This document shows, piece after piece, positions 45,152 through 53,124 of a stretch of 64,000 bases of DNA. This DNA is from an uncultured Bacteroidales bacterium. GTDB taxonomy: Bacteria; Bacteroidota; Bacteroidia; Bacteroidales; Paludibacteraceae. Below the pieces are notes generated by a model. That model was not told the DNA's origin, did no database searches, and saw only the letters and a program-made list of their open reading frames with translations. The stretch is from contig CAMKDV010000003.1 of assembly GCA_946411385.1 (NCBI GenBank), forward strand, positions 1 through 64,000. Direction: 5' to 3'. The number at the start of each line of letters is the position of its first letter. Position 1 is the stretch's first letter. Both the position numbers and the translations under genes were made by a program.

Positions 45152-45273
45152 AAATAAAGCAACCCTTTTAGTTAATACTCTTTGGAATATTCTCGGGTTG
45201 CCCCTTGCCTTTACCAAGGCCAAATGATGTACGTTTTGACGATTTACGATGTACGATTATTGTCAAAATCGAC

Positions 45274-45320
45274 TGCAAAGGTACAAAAAAAATCCCACAT
45301 TTGCAAGTTTTTGTGGGATT
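45274..45320 (-). promoter_or_regulatory. terminator-promoter overlap, copy B
   Basis: Same module as at 38524-38570: stem AATCCCACA (45291-45299)/TGTGGGATT (45312-45320) ends the acetyltransferase gene on the minus strand. The loop TTGC (45306-45303) and TACCTTTGCA (45283-45274), 19 nt apart, form the promoter of the HlyD gene. The leader to 45151 shares GGCCTTGGTAAAGGCAAGGG with the efflux-pump leader. Confidence 0.82.
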
Positions 45321-45347
45321 TTTTTTTGTTTAGAAAGGATGATTTCC

Positions 45348-45932
45348 TTATTCTATCATCTTTATCACTTTCGCCGGAACACCGCCGACGATAGCATTGG
45401 CAGGGACATCTTTGGTGACGACTGCTCCGGCGGCAACGATGGCGTTTTCGCCGATGGTCACTCCTTGCAGGATGGTCACATTTGCGCCAAGCCACACTTT
45501 CTTGCCGATATGAATGGGTTTGGCTATCATGCCTGCCCGTTGCGCCGGGTCGGGGATGTGATTGAGCGTGCAAAGCGTGGCGTTATGCCCGATGAGGGCA
45601 TCATCGTCGATGAAGATACCGCCTTGGTCCTGGAACTTACAGCCCATATTGATGAACACGCGTTCACCGACATGCGTGTTCTTGCCGCAATCGGTATAGA
45701 ACGGAGGGAACATACCGAACGACTCCGGCACATCTATTGCCCATAACTCACTCAACAACCGTCGCAGTTCCTCGGGCGTGTGGTATTTGCCGTTGATCTC
45801 GGCGGTAATACGCAGGGCTTCCTGCGAATATTGATGGAACTTCCTATGCAAGTCCGAGCCGCCTATTATAGGCTCGCCGGTTGCCATCCGTTCACGAAAC
45901 TGGTCAATTGTCATACTCATGCTACTGTCCAT
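45348..45932 (-). CDS. sugar O-acetyltransferase (maltose/galactoside acetyltransferase family)
   Basis: 194 aa. N-terminal helical maltose-acetyltransferase segment ([16 protein letters not shown]...) then left-handed parallel beta-helix of hexapeptide repeats, with [20 protein letters not shown] and [20 protein letters not shown]. It transfers acetyl from acetyl-CoA to a sugar hydroxyl. The likely start is the Met at position 1 or 6. Confidence 0.93.
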   Translation of the reverse strand: MDSSMSMTIDQFRERMATGEPIIGGSDLHRKFHQYSQEALRITAEINGKYHTPEELRRLLSELWAIDVPESFGMFPPFYTDCGKNTHVGERVFINMGCKFQDQGGIFIDDDALIGHNATLCTLNHIPDPAQRAGMIAKPIHIGKKVWLGANVTILQGVTIGENAIVAAGAVVTKDVPANAIVGGVPAKVIKMIE

Positions 45933-45942
45933 CTTTATGCTT

Positions 45943-46338
45943 CTATCTTTTATTTAGCTTTTGTTCAATCTTGTTCAAGGTATAAAAAAAACGATGGGTG
46001 GCGACTGCAGGTCCGAACAGAAGAATACCAAATGTGTTCCATCCGAACATATTCCACCAAGACGTGTGCGGCCCCTCAATACCCAGTTCAATAGCTTTGA
46101 CTTTGAGTTCTTCCGCAATACGTGCCATCCAAACCAAGGTATAGATAAAGGCTGTGGGAATACCCCATAAGTAAGCTTTCCAGTAAGGCTGCACTTTATG
46201 CCCGAGAATCGTCTCTATCTCATCTTGAAGCCCACCTAACGGCATATAGAACAAGAAGAATAGTCCGGCTGTAAAGAAATCTACAAAGCCGAGGAGGAAA
46301 CCCGGTCGATGGGTGTGATGGAACGTCGTGTTTGTCAT
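45943..46338 (-). CDS. small membrane protein, DUF4234-like
   Basis: 131 aa from [13 protein letters not shown] (start 46338). The longer frame overlaps the upstream nitroreductase gene by 16 nt. It has two to three hydrophobic segments ([37 protein letters not shown]) and a [20 protein letters not shown] motif. DUF4234 is a tentative match from memory. Confidence 0.6.
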   Translation of the reverse strand: MTNTTFHHTHRPGFLLGFVDFFTAGLFFLFYMPLGGLQDEIETILGHKVQPYWKAYLWGIPTAFIYTLVWMARIAEELKVKAIELGIEGPHTSWWNMFGWNTFGILLFGPAVATHRFFYTLNKIEQKLNKR

Positions 46339-46373
46339 CGTTTGTGTACGTATTTTGAGGGCATAGCCTATGG

Positions 46374-47096
46374 CTACAACGTAATCCATTCAAAATTCTC
46401 TTTTCCGGCGGCGACTTCGAAATGGTACTTGACGATGCCAAGGTCGGTGTGGACGTAACTACCGATAAGCAAATAGTTCGGTTTCGCCTCTACGCGGTTA
46501 TTGTCATGCAGCACAAAAAGGAACTTCTGCTGATTGACAGCAGTGGGTGCCAGCAACGCAGCTTCTACGCCCGCACGAAACCAACCGGGATATTTACTCA
46601 TTTGTTCATTTACCATTTTCTCATTTAGCGACCTCATATCTTTTGCTACATCGTCAAAACTTTTCTTCTGCGGGTGTTGTACACCTTGCGTGGCACCATA
46701 ACCAAGTGCGATAACACTATTGAGCACCTCGCCTTCGCGGATCTCATACTTGTCCGGCTGCTTGCGGAAGGTCAGACCCACCCAGCAGGAGTTCAAGCCC
46801 AGCGTCTGCGCCAGCAGCACAATCTTCTCACCGCAATAACCGATGGCCTCGTCGGAACCTTTCTTGCCGATCATAGCCAGATAATTGCTCACACCGCTGA
46901 ACTTTCCATATTTGGCGAGTCCGCCTGAGAAAGCGTTCGGCTCGTTGGTCACTAATTGGATGTGCACACCCGCCTCGCGGTTGCACTCGTCAATCAGCGC
47001 TTGCAACTGCGCTATTTTCTCCGCCTCAATGGCGATGTCCTTGTACTGCCGCACACTATGGCGGACTTGGATTGCTTCTTGTATAGTCATAATCAT
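46374..47096 (-). CDS. nitroreductase-family flavoprotein
   Basis: 240 aa. RHSVRQYKD near the N-terminus is the FMN-phosphate-binding signature. GLNSCWVGLTF and a later ALGYGATQ complete the family pattern. The enzyme reduces nitro groups, quinones or related substrates with NAD(P)H. The stop overlaps the start of the longer frame of the DUF4234-like gene. A 37-aa gene precedes it by 5 nt. Confidence 0.92.
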   Translation of the reverse strand: MIMTIQEAIQVRHSVRQYKDIAIEAEKIAQLQALIDECNREAGVHIQLVTNEPNAFSGGLAKYGKFSGVSNYLAMIGKKGSDEAIGYCGEKIVLLAQTLGLNSCWVGLTFRKQPDKYEIREGEVLNSVIALGYGATQGVQHPQKKSFDDVAKDMRSLNEKMVNEQMSKYPGWFRAGVEAALLAPTAVNQQKFLFVLHDNNRVEAKPNYLLIGSYVHTDLGIVKYHFEVAAGKENFEWITL

Positions 47097-47101
47097 TCTA
47101 T

Positions 47102-47215
47102 TTAACGTCCTCTTACAAACTGCCCTTCGGGCTGATATTCAAGGAAGCAGTTATCCTCCTGCTGCTCCTCGTCAATTGCCTGTTGCTGTTGCGCTATGTA
47201 CTCGTCGTATGTCAT
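47102..47215 (-). CDS. 37-aa glutamine-rich small protein upstream of nitroreductase
   Basis: Reads MTYDEYIAQQQQAIDEEQQE followed by DNCFLEYQPEGQFVRGR and a stop 5 nt before the nitroreductase gene. It is downstream of a good promoter and is the first frame on that transcript. A decayed relative of its 3' end occurs at 36090-36130. I do not know a function. The conserved ending and recurrence suggest a genuine small protein. Confidence 0.6.
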   Translation of the reverse strand: MTYDEYIAQQQQAIDEEQQEDNCFLEYQPEGQFVRGR

Positions 47216-47264
47216 AATAATGCTGTCAAATTAGTTTCTTTTCTTCCTAATGCGCAAAACTTGC

Positions 47265-47310
47265 GCAAAGGTACAAAAAAAATCCCACATGTGCAAGTTT
47301 TTGTGGGATT
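47265..47310 (-). promoter_or_regulatory. terminator-promoter overlap, copy C
   Basis: Stem AATCCCACA (47281-47289)/TGTGGGATT (47302-47310) with TTGC (47296-47293) in the loop and TACCTTTGC (47273-47265), 19 nt apart. It ends the cupin remnant's transcript and starts the 37-aa gene and nitroreductase operon. Confidence 0.8.
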
Positions 47311-47322
47311 TTTTTGCTTTTT

Positions 47323-47564
47323 TTATCGTATATTTGCGTTGTATTGTGCATCGCTAACAGGTTCGAGCCATTCGTTCGTGGCGCCGGTTTGCTCTTGGGT
47401 ATGAATCGCCAAGTGCTGCATCCACGAGTCCGCAGCGGCTCCATGCCAGTGTTTGACGCCTTCGGGAATAGCGATCACGGTTCCCGGCGTAAGCGCAACC
47501 GCAGATTTGAATTTGTGCAGCTGACCAAACACACAGCCGCTAGTATGAATAGTATTTTTCTCAT
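47323..47564 (-). pseudogene. cupin lipoprotein gene with internal deletion
   Basis: The ATG at 47564 starts a lipoprotein signal (MRKILFILAAVCLVSCTNS) that meets a stop after 29 codons. In another frame the C-terminal half of a cupin follows: LTPGTVIAIPEGVKHWHGAA, then SWMQHLAIHTQEQTGATNEW and a stop at 47323. The metal-binding cupin motif is only half present. The most likely history is an internal deletion that also shifted the frame. A tail of a second cupin copy is at 55145-55222. Confidence 0.75.
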
Positions 47565-47986
47565 AGTTTCTTAAATATGTGCTCCATAGCCTCCGGTGCG
47601 AGCGGCTCAGTCGCCACGAGTTGAAGCGACTTGACCATGTGCAGCGTACCTTGTTTGTATTCCAAGAAATGCGGCGTCTGCAGATGTGCCTGATAAGCCT
47701 CATCGTTACGGTAAATCTCCAAAATGCGGATCGTGTTCGGCGCGTCCTTAACTTGCATCGGGAAGATACAGATCACGCCCGGCTCACTCTCCACGGACTT
47801 CGTCCCCACATGATGCGCCGCTGTCAAATACTCATCCAAATACCCCTCATTCACCTCTATCTCCGCGATGCGGACAATTAAATCATTTTCGCATTTACTC
47901 ATTTTTTCATTTGAATTTGTGCAGGCAGCAAAACATAGTGCCGCAAGCAAAAGGATGAATAGATTATTACATTTTCTCATTTTCAT
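47561..47986 (-). CDS. lipoprotein with antibiotic-biosynthesis-monooxygenase (ABM) domain
   Basis: 141 aa from the Met at 47986. Lipoprotein signal (LFILLLAALCFAAC) followed by a single ferredoxin-like ABM/quinol monooxygenase domain: IVRIAEIEVNEGYLDEYLTA, ESEPGVICIFPMQV, then NDEAYQAHLQTPHFLEYKQG. ABM proteins handle quinone-like substrates. The start of the cupin remnant overlaps its stop. Confidence 0.85.
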   Translation of the reverse strand: MKMRKCNNLFILLLAALCFAACTNSNEKMSKCENDLIVRIAEIEVNEGYLDEYLTAAHHVGTKSVESEPGVICIFPMQVKDAPNTIRILEIYRNDEAYQAHLQTPHFLEYKQGTLHMVKSLQLVATEPLAPEAMEHIFKKL

Positions 47987-48070
47987 ATTTCTATATTTGA
48001 AAATTTGCTGCAAAGGTACTACATTTGGCGGATATAGAATAACATAATTTTGCTTTAGTTGGAGTATTTT

Positions 48071-48604
48071 TTATATATTCTTGCCTAATTCGTATGCCTC
48101 TTGCAGCTTGGCATTGCCTGCAATCTCTTTCGGATCATTCACGCCGCCGCAGAACAAATGCCCTTTGAGTGCGCTTTTATCGTAGCAATCAATCCATCCT
48201 TGCAAACCGCTTTCTGCACGTTTGGGCGTAAACTCCTCGTCCTCGGCAGCGGTAGTCAGCAGGTAGATGTCGCGGAACTTATAATCCTTCGGATACATAG
48301 CGTTCATTCGGTCAATGAGGGTCTTCATCTGACCCGACATCTCATAGTAATAAATCGGCGTCGCCCAGCAAACGACATCCGCATTGAGCACGCTCTCCAT
48401 GATTGCCGGCACGTCATCTTTGAACACACAAGCACCTGTCTCTTGACACTTGAGACAACCGATACAGAACTTGATCTCCTTGCCCCTCAGCGAAATCAAC
48501 TCCACGTCATGTCCTGCACTCTTTGCCCCGTCCGCAAACCGCTCCGCCAGCGCGTGACTGTTCGATCCCGCCCGAAGGCTCGTAGAAATAACAACTACTT
48601 TCAT
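48071..48604 (-). CDS. flavodoxin-fold NAD(P)H-dependent oxidoreductase
   Basis: 177 aa. FMN-binding ISTSLRAGSNSHALAERFAD, cysteine cluster CIGCLKCQETGAC (47-59) and ADVVCWATPIYYYEMSGQMK. It probably transfers electrons to quinones or metals. It lies 10 nt downstream of the alpha/beta hydrolase gene, on the same transcript from 49764-49797. Confidence 0.9.
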   Translation of the reverse strand: MKVVVISTSLRAGSNSHALAERFADGAKSAGHDVELISLRGKEIKFCIGCLKCQETGACVFKDDVPAIMESVLNADVVCWATPIYYYEMSGQMKTLIDRMNAMYPKDYKFRDIYLLTTAAEDEEFTPKRAESGLQGWIDCYDKSALKGHLFCGGVNDPKEIAGNAKLQEAYELGKNI

Positions 48605-48613
48605 ATCTGCAAT

Positions 48614-49738
48614 TTATTTTAGATTTTTCTCAAAGAACTCCGCTAACTTGTCCCACGGAATCATATTCTTGGGTTCACCTTTGCCTGCCGGCTCAGTATA
48701 ACCGCCATCATAGAGGTCGCAATGGGACGCACCTGGAATGATAAGCAACTCTTTGTTCTCGGGACAGGGATTCGGAGCCACCACGGTTTTGTAGCCTTCT
48801 GCCTTGCCGTCCACCATGTAATGATACGCCGCTTCACAGAAATAACGGCTGTGGGCGTTCTCGCCGTGCATGATCAGAACTGCCGAACGGATCTCATTGA
48901 TATAATACAGGAAACGGCTGTTGGAGTATGCCTGCGTGCCGATGACGCGCCAACCGTCATTCGAGTTACCGCTACGCGCATGGTAGCCGCGCGACGTCTT
49001 GTAGTAGTCGTAGTAGTCTTTGACGAACTGCGGCACATCGTCCGGCAGCGGGTCAATCACGCCACCTGCCATAGCTTGCGGATCAGACAGACGTTGCGCT
49101 GCCAAAGCCTGACGTGCTTCGTAACGTGCCGACTCATTGTCCGCGGAATCGAAATAACCATTGCCCGAAACGCGCGTCATGTCGTACATCGTCGAAGCGA
49201 CGGTAGCTTTGATGCGCGTATCCGCCGCAGCCGCATTGAGGGCAATACCACCCCACCCGCATATTCCGATGATACCGATGCGCTCAGCGTCCACTTCGGG
49301 CAGTTTGCTTAGATAATCCACCGCCGCCATGAAATCTTCGGTATTGATATCAGGTGACGCAGTACGACGCGGCTCGCCCGAACTCTCGCCTGTGAAGGAC
49401 GGATCAAAAGCCAAAGCAACAAACCCGCGTTCCGCCATCTTCATCGCATACAGACCCGAACTCTGCTCTTTCGTTGCGCCAAAAGGACCTGACACCGCTA
49501 CCGCGGCGTATTGGTGATTTGTGATTTGTGATTGCTCATTTGCCTTCGGCGTGTAGAGATCGCCAACCAACGTAAAGCCGTATTGGGTCTCGAAGGATAC
49601 CTTTTGGTGGTTTACTTTCTCACTTAACGGGAAAACTTTATCCCATGTGTCATTTTCACAATTATTCATTTGCTCATTGGGTTTATTGCAGGCAGCGAGT
49701 GTAAGGGCTGCAAGCATAAGGGTTAAAAACTTTTTCAT
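48614..49738 (-). CDS. secreted alpha/beta hydrolase with Cys nucleophile elbow
   Basis: 374 aa from MKKFLTLMLAALTLAAC, a lipoprotein signal. The frame opens 28 codons earlier but that part covers the promoter. It is an alpha/beta-hydrolase fold close to the dienelactone-hydrolase type: FDPSFTGESSGEPRR, nucleophile elbow GICGWGG with Cys where Ser is usual, and GASHCDLYDGGYTEPAGKGE with the catalytic His. EQSQITNHQY near residue 45 is repeat-derived. The Cys could be a real nucleophile, as in dienelactone hydrolase. Confidence 0.85.
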   Translation of the reverse strand: MKKFLTLMLAALTLAACNKPNEQMNNCENDTWDKVFPLSEKVNHQKVSFETQYGFTLVGDLYTPKANEQSQITNHQYAAVAVSGPFGATKEQSSGLYAMKMAERGFVALAFDPSFTGESSGEPRRTASPDINTEDFMAAVDYLSKLPEVDAERIGIIGICGWGGIALNAAAADTRIKATVASTMYDMTRVSGNGYFDSADNESARYEARQALAAQRLSDPQAMAGGVIDPLPDDVPQFVKDYYDYYKTSRGYHARSGNSNDGWRVIGTQAYSNSRFLYYINEIRSAVLIMHGENAHSRYFCEAAYHYMVDGKAEGYKTVVAPNPCPENKELLIIPGASHCDLYDGGYTEPAGKGEPKNMIPWDKLAEFFEKNLK

Positions 49739-49763
49739 ATTTTCTTTCATATTTGAAATCCGC

Positions 49764-49797
49764 TGCAAAATTACTACATTTTTTGCAGATACGCAAA
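49764..49797 (-). promoter_or_regulatory. promoter of the hydrolase-flavodoxin operon
   Basis: Minus-strand TAATTTTGCA (49773-49764) and TTTGC (49797-49793), 19 nt apart. Confidence 0.65.
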
Positions 49798-49846
49798 CAC
49801 AAATTAGCCAAATATATACCATTTTTGCATATTGGGGAGATTGTTT

Positions 49847-50467
49847 CTATGGTTTGAGGATCTTTTTGACCATGCGGATGACTTCGGATTTACGGTGTGC
49901 AATGTATTCGCGCACTTGGTCGTCGGTCTGCGAGAGCAGGTCTTGAAACATCGGCAGGGAGACGAACGTGAAGACCGTCAGCGAAGCGATAGTGATCATC
50001 AGATCGAAGGGGTCGATTTTGGTAATATGCCCGGCTTGCTGCTCCAGCTTGAGACGCGCGTCAAACTGCATGTAGAGCATCGCATACGAAGGATTCTTGA
50101 CAAATTTCTCCCGCATGTACTTGCGGCGCTCGGGGTTGTTGACCAACTCTTCCAGCACAAAAAACGGCAAACGCGGATTGCTCGACAGCGCGTCAAAATA
50201 CATAGAGATAGCCTGCTCGATGAAGCGGTCAAACTTCTCTTCGTTCGCCAAAGAGCGCCCGATGACATTCAGAGCCGCCAAGACTTGCTCCAAGAAAATC
50301 TGCCGGAAGAGGTTCTCTTTCGTGCGGTAATAATAATGTACGAGTGCCTGCGTGCAGCCGACCTCTTTTGCTATCTGCGTGGTCGATGTAGCCGCATAGC
50401 CTTGCTCAAAAAAGAGTTGTTGCGCCACCTCTCGAATCCGCAGTTCCATATTGTCATTTGTCGTCAT
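49847..50467 (-). CDS. TetR/AcrR-family repressor
   Basis: 206 aa (200 from the second Met). N-terminal HTH: EVAQQLFFEQGYAATSTTQI and AKEVGCTQALVHYYYRTKEN. The C-terminal helical domain would bind a ligand. It lies directly upstream of the hydrolase-flavodoxin operon, on the same strand, and is the best candidate for its regulator. Own promoter at 50492-50525. Confidence 0.92.
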   Translation of the reverse strand: MTTNDNMELRIREVAQQLFFEQGYAATSTTQIAKEVGCTQALVHYYYRTKENLFRQIFLEQVLAALNVIGRSLANEEKFDRFIEQAISMYFDALSSNPRLPFFVLEELVNNPERRKYMREKFVKNPSYAMLYMQFDARLKLEQQAGHITKIDPFDLMITIASLTVFTFVSLPMFQDLLSQTDDQVREYIAHRKSEVIRMVKKILKP

Positions 50468-50491
50468 AACTAATAGGTCTATTAAAATTGA

Positions 50492-50525
50492 TGCAAAGTT
50501 ACTAAAATATTTTCATTTCTGCAAA
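50492..50525 (-). promoter_or_regulatory. promoter of the TetR gene
   Basis: Minus-strand TAACTTTGCA (50501-50492) and TTTGC (50525-50521), 19 nt apart. Confidence 0.75.
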
Positions 50526-53054
50526 TTATTGCAACAAAAAGTGCAAACGGTTGGTGATATTGGCATCGGATGTGCCGGCATCGAAGTCGAGGAAGAGCAA
50601 CGAGAGATCCGGATAATGTTCCTTGTACCGCCGCTCTATACCTTTGCTGATGATATGGTTGGCAATACAGCCGAACGGTTGCAGCGAAACTACCTTGCGT
50701 ATGCCGTGATCCGCCAGGTCGCAAATCTCGCCCGGCAGAAACCATCCTTCGCCAAAGTCTGCCGCGGAGTTGATCACACGGCGGCTTTTGCGCCAGATGT
50801 CCATGATATCCGTGAACGGTCGGTAGAACGGATAAGAGCTGCACAGACGGTCATAGACATGCGCATAATGCTGCAGCAGCCTGTTGACCAGCCGCGCCTG
50901 CCAAGGTTTCAAGCCATCCATGCGGATATGCTGCTCGCGGTTGATGAACGCATTGGGAATAGAGGTGGAGAAGAAACCCGTGATTGCCGGCGGCACGACT
51001 TCCACGCCGTGCTCCATCAGCCAGCGCACCACGCCGTGGTTGGAGAACGAGTTGTACTTGACATAGATCTCGCCCACCACTCCCACCACCGGCACTTGTC
51101 TGTTGGCGTCCGTAATCTCCGCAAAGGCACCTGTAGCGTCTCGCATAAGCCTGCGGATAGCGCGGTAGTCACGTTTCGCCAATAGCGGTTGTGCGGCATT
51201 GAGATAATGGTTGTACAGTTGGCGCGCCGAACCGGCAACGCGCTCGCGAGGAGCGGCAGGATAATAGAGTTTGGCAAGCGCATCGGCAAAATACAGTGCC
51301 TCCAGTGTCGGGCGGATAAGGTGTAACCAGTTGATCTCAAAGCCCGGCTGGCTGTTCTTCAGACTCGGACCAATCGCCACAGCAATCACCGGCACTTGGC
51401 TCATGCCTGCCGCCACGAGGGCGTTTTTGATGAGCGCGTAGTAGTTCGACGCACGGCACTGACCGCCTGTCTGCGTGATCGCCACGGCGGTTTTCGTCAG
51501 GTCGTACTTGCCGGATTTCAAAGCCCGCATGATCGACCCCACCACTATAGTAGCCGGATAGCAGATGTCATTGTTCGCCACGTGCAGCCCTTCTTCGGCA
51601 TCCGCCTGTGTCGCCATAGGCAGCGACTCTATCCTGTAACCCGCCAAGGCAAAGATAGTGGGCAGAAACTCGTTATAACCCTCTGCAAAATAAGGCGTTA
51701 AGATAACCCGCTCGCGATCGGACGGCTCAAAAGGTTTGGTCGTGAATGGCTTATCATTCGTAATCTTTAATTTTTCATTTTTAATTTCTTTTGCACTCTC
51801 CACCAGCGAGCGTACTCTCAACCGCAGCGAACCGATATTGTTCACATCATCTATCTTCAGAACCGTAAGGTTCTTGCCGTAACGGCTGAGGATAGCGCGC
51901 ACCTCGTCCAGAATGAATGCATCCGGCCCGCAGCCGAACGAGGTCAGTTCTACGATATGCAAGTTGCCGTACGGATGGTTCCCGACCCAGTGCGCCGCCT
52001 TGAAAATGCGATTCGGGTACGCCCATTGTGCCATAGCGTTCAGTTCGGCATAGACGCCTTGCCCCTTATGCGCCGCCACATTCTCCGTAATCACATCAAT
52101 GCCCATGGCAGCTATCGCGTCGGCAATCTTGTGCTGGATAAGCGGATCAACATGATATGGTCGTGCTGCCAGCAGAATAACCATTCTGCCTGCCGCACGC
52201 GCCTCCTCCAGTACCTGCATGTTCCTTCGCTCCAACGTATTCAGATAATCCTGTTGTGCGGCAATAGCCTGAGTGATAGCGTGTTGAGCCATAGGCTCGT
52301 TGATGCCTAATGTTGCCAGATACTCCACAAGCGATGCACGCAGCAGCACTTCGTCCTTAAACGAGATAGTAGGCGAATCCAAAGGAATACCGTAGTTCTT
52401 CTCAGGATTGATGGCACTCTTTATTACATCCGAATAGCCGCTGACGACCGGGCAGTTGAAACTGTTCTTGGATTGCTCGTCCTCCTTGCGCTCAAACACT
52501 ACCCAAGGATAGAATATGCGGTCAACATGTTTATCGATAAGATCCATTATATGCCCGTGCATCAGTTTGGCAGGATAGCAGATATTGTCTGCCACAATCG
52601 TCCTTACACCTTTGTCAAAAAGCCTGTTCGTACTCATGCCGCTCAACCGCACATGCATGCCGCAGCACCCGAACAGAGTCTGCCAGAACGGGTAGTTCTC
52701 ATATATACCCAGCCCGCGGGGAATACCGATGGTTAGACCGCCCTGCGGGCTGTTTGACCGCTGCGCTGTTTGACCGTTCGCTTCGCTCTCTGTTTGAACG
52801 CTGACGCTATTTGAATGCATTGCTGTTGGAACGCGTTGTTGGAAGAGCATTTTATATTTTTCCTCGAACATATTGATGCCTTTTCGGGCGGTGGTGCCTT
52901 CGTTGGAATAGACGCGCTCGCAATTATTGCCCGACGCGTACTGCCGGCCGTTAGCAAACGAATACACGCGCACCTGGCAATGGTTCTGACAACCAGGACA
53001 TACTTCCTCTCTTTCTTCGAAATGATCCGCTTTTAACAACTCATCTAAATGCAT
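50526..53054 (-). CDS. 2-hydroxyacyl-CoA dehydratase-type protein (HgdB-like, DUF2229)
   Basis: 842 aa from the ATG at 53054. The frame opens 40 codons earlier but that part is translated tandem repeat. The N-terminus has a cysteine cluster (C19, C22, C26, C45), followed by DUF2229-type IGIPRGLGIYENYPFW and repeated dehydratase-like domains with ICYPAKLMHGHI, LLAARPYHVDP and HVANNDICYPATIVVG. With the activase encoded upstream it resembles the two parts of large acyl-CoA dehydratase/activase proteins that use an iron-sulfur cluster and ATP-driven electron transfer. Substrate unknown. Two in-frame repeat inserts (near 52735-52830 and 51750-51795). Confidence 0.85.
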   Translation of the reverse strand: MHLDELLKADHFEEREEVCPGCQNHCQVRVYSFANGRQYASGNNCERVYSNEGTTARKGINMFEEKYKMLFQQRVPTAMHSNSVSVQTESEANGQTAQRSNSPQGGLTIGIPRGLGIYENYPFWQTLFGCCGMHVRLSGMSTNRLFDKGVRTIVADNICYPAKLMHGHIMDLIDKHVDRIFYPWVVFERKEDEQSKNSFNCPVVSGYSDVIKSAINPEKNYGIPLDSPTISFKDEVLLRASLVEYLATLGINEPMAQHAITQAIAAQQDYLNTLERRNMQVLEEARAAGRMVILLAARPYHVDPLIQHKIADAIAAMGIDVITENVAAHKGQGVYAELNAMAQWAYPNRIFKAAHWVGNHPYGNLHIVELTSFGCGPDAFILDEVRAILSRYGKNLTVLKIDDVNNIGSLRLRVRSLVESAKEIKNEKLKITNDKPFTTKPFEPSDRERVILTPYFAEGYNEFLPTIFALAGYRIESLPMATQADAEEGLHVANNDICYPATIVVGSIMRALKSGKYDLTKTAVAITQTGGQCRASNYYALIKNALVAAGMSQVPVIAVAIGPSLKNSQPGFEINWLHLIRPTLEALYFADALAKLYYPAAPRERVAGSARQLYNHYLNAAQPLLAKRDYRAIRRLMRDATGAFAEITDANRQVPVVGVVGEIYVKYNSFSNHGVVRWLMEHGVEVVPPAITGFFSTSIPNAFINREQHIRMDGLKPWQARLVNRLLQHYAHVYDRLCSSYPFYRPFTDIMDIWRKSRRVINSAADFGEGWFLPGEICDLADHGIRKVVSLQPFGCIANHIISKGIERRYKEHYPDLSLLFLDFDAGTSDANITNRLHFLLQ

Positions 53055-53055
53055 A

Positions 53056-53112
53056 CTGTAGTAGGTAATTAGTAGGTGATTAATAGGTGATTGGTAGGTG
53101 ATTAGCAGGTGG
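53056..53112. repeat. tandem repeat of a 10-11 bp unit between dehydratase and activase genes
   Basis: About five units of TAGGTGATTA-type sequence (for example TAGTAGGTAAT, TAGTAGGTGAT, TAATAGGTGAT). It lies just upstream of the dehydratase start and beyond the activase stop region. The number of units may vary between strains. Confidence 0.75.
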
Positions 53113-53124
53113 TTTATGTAACAA

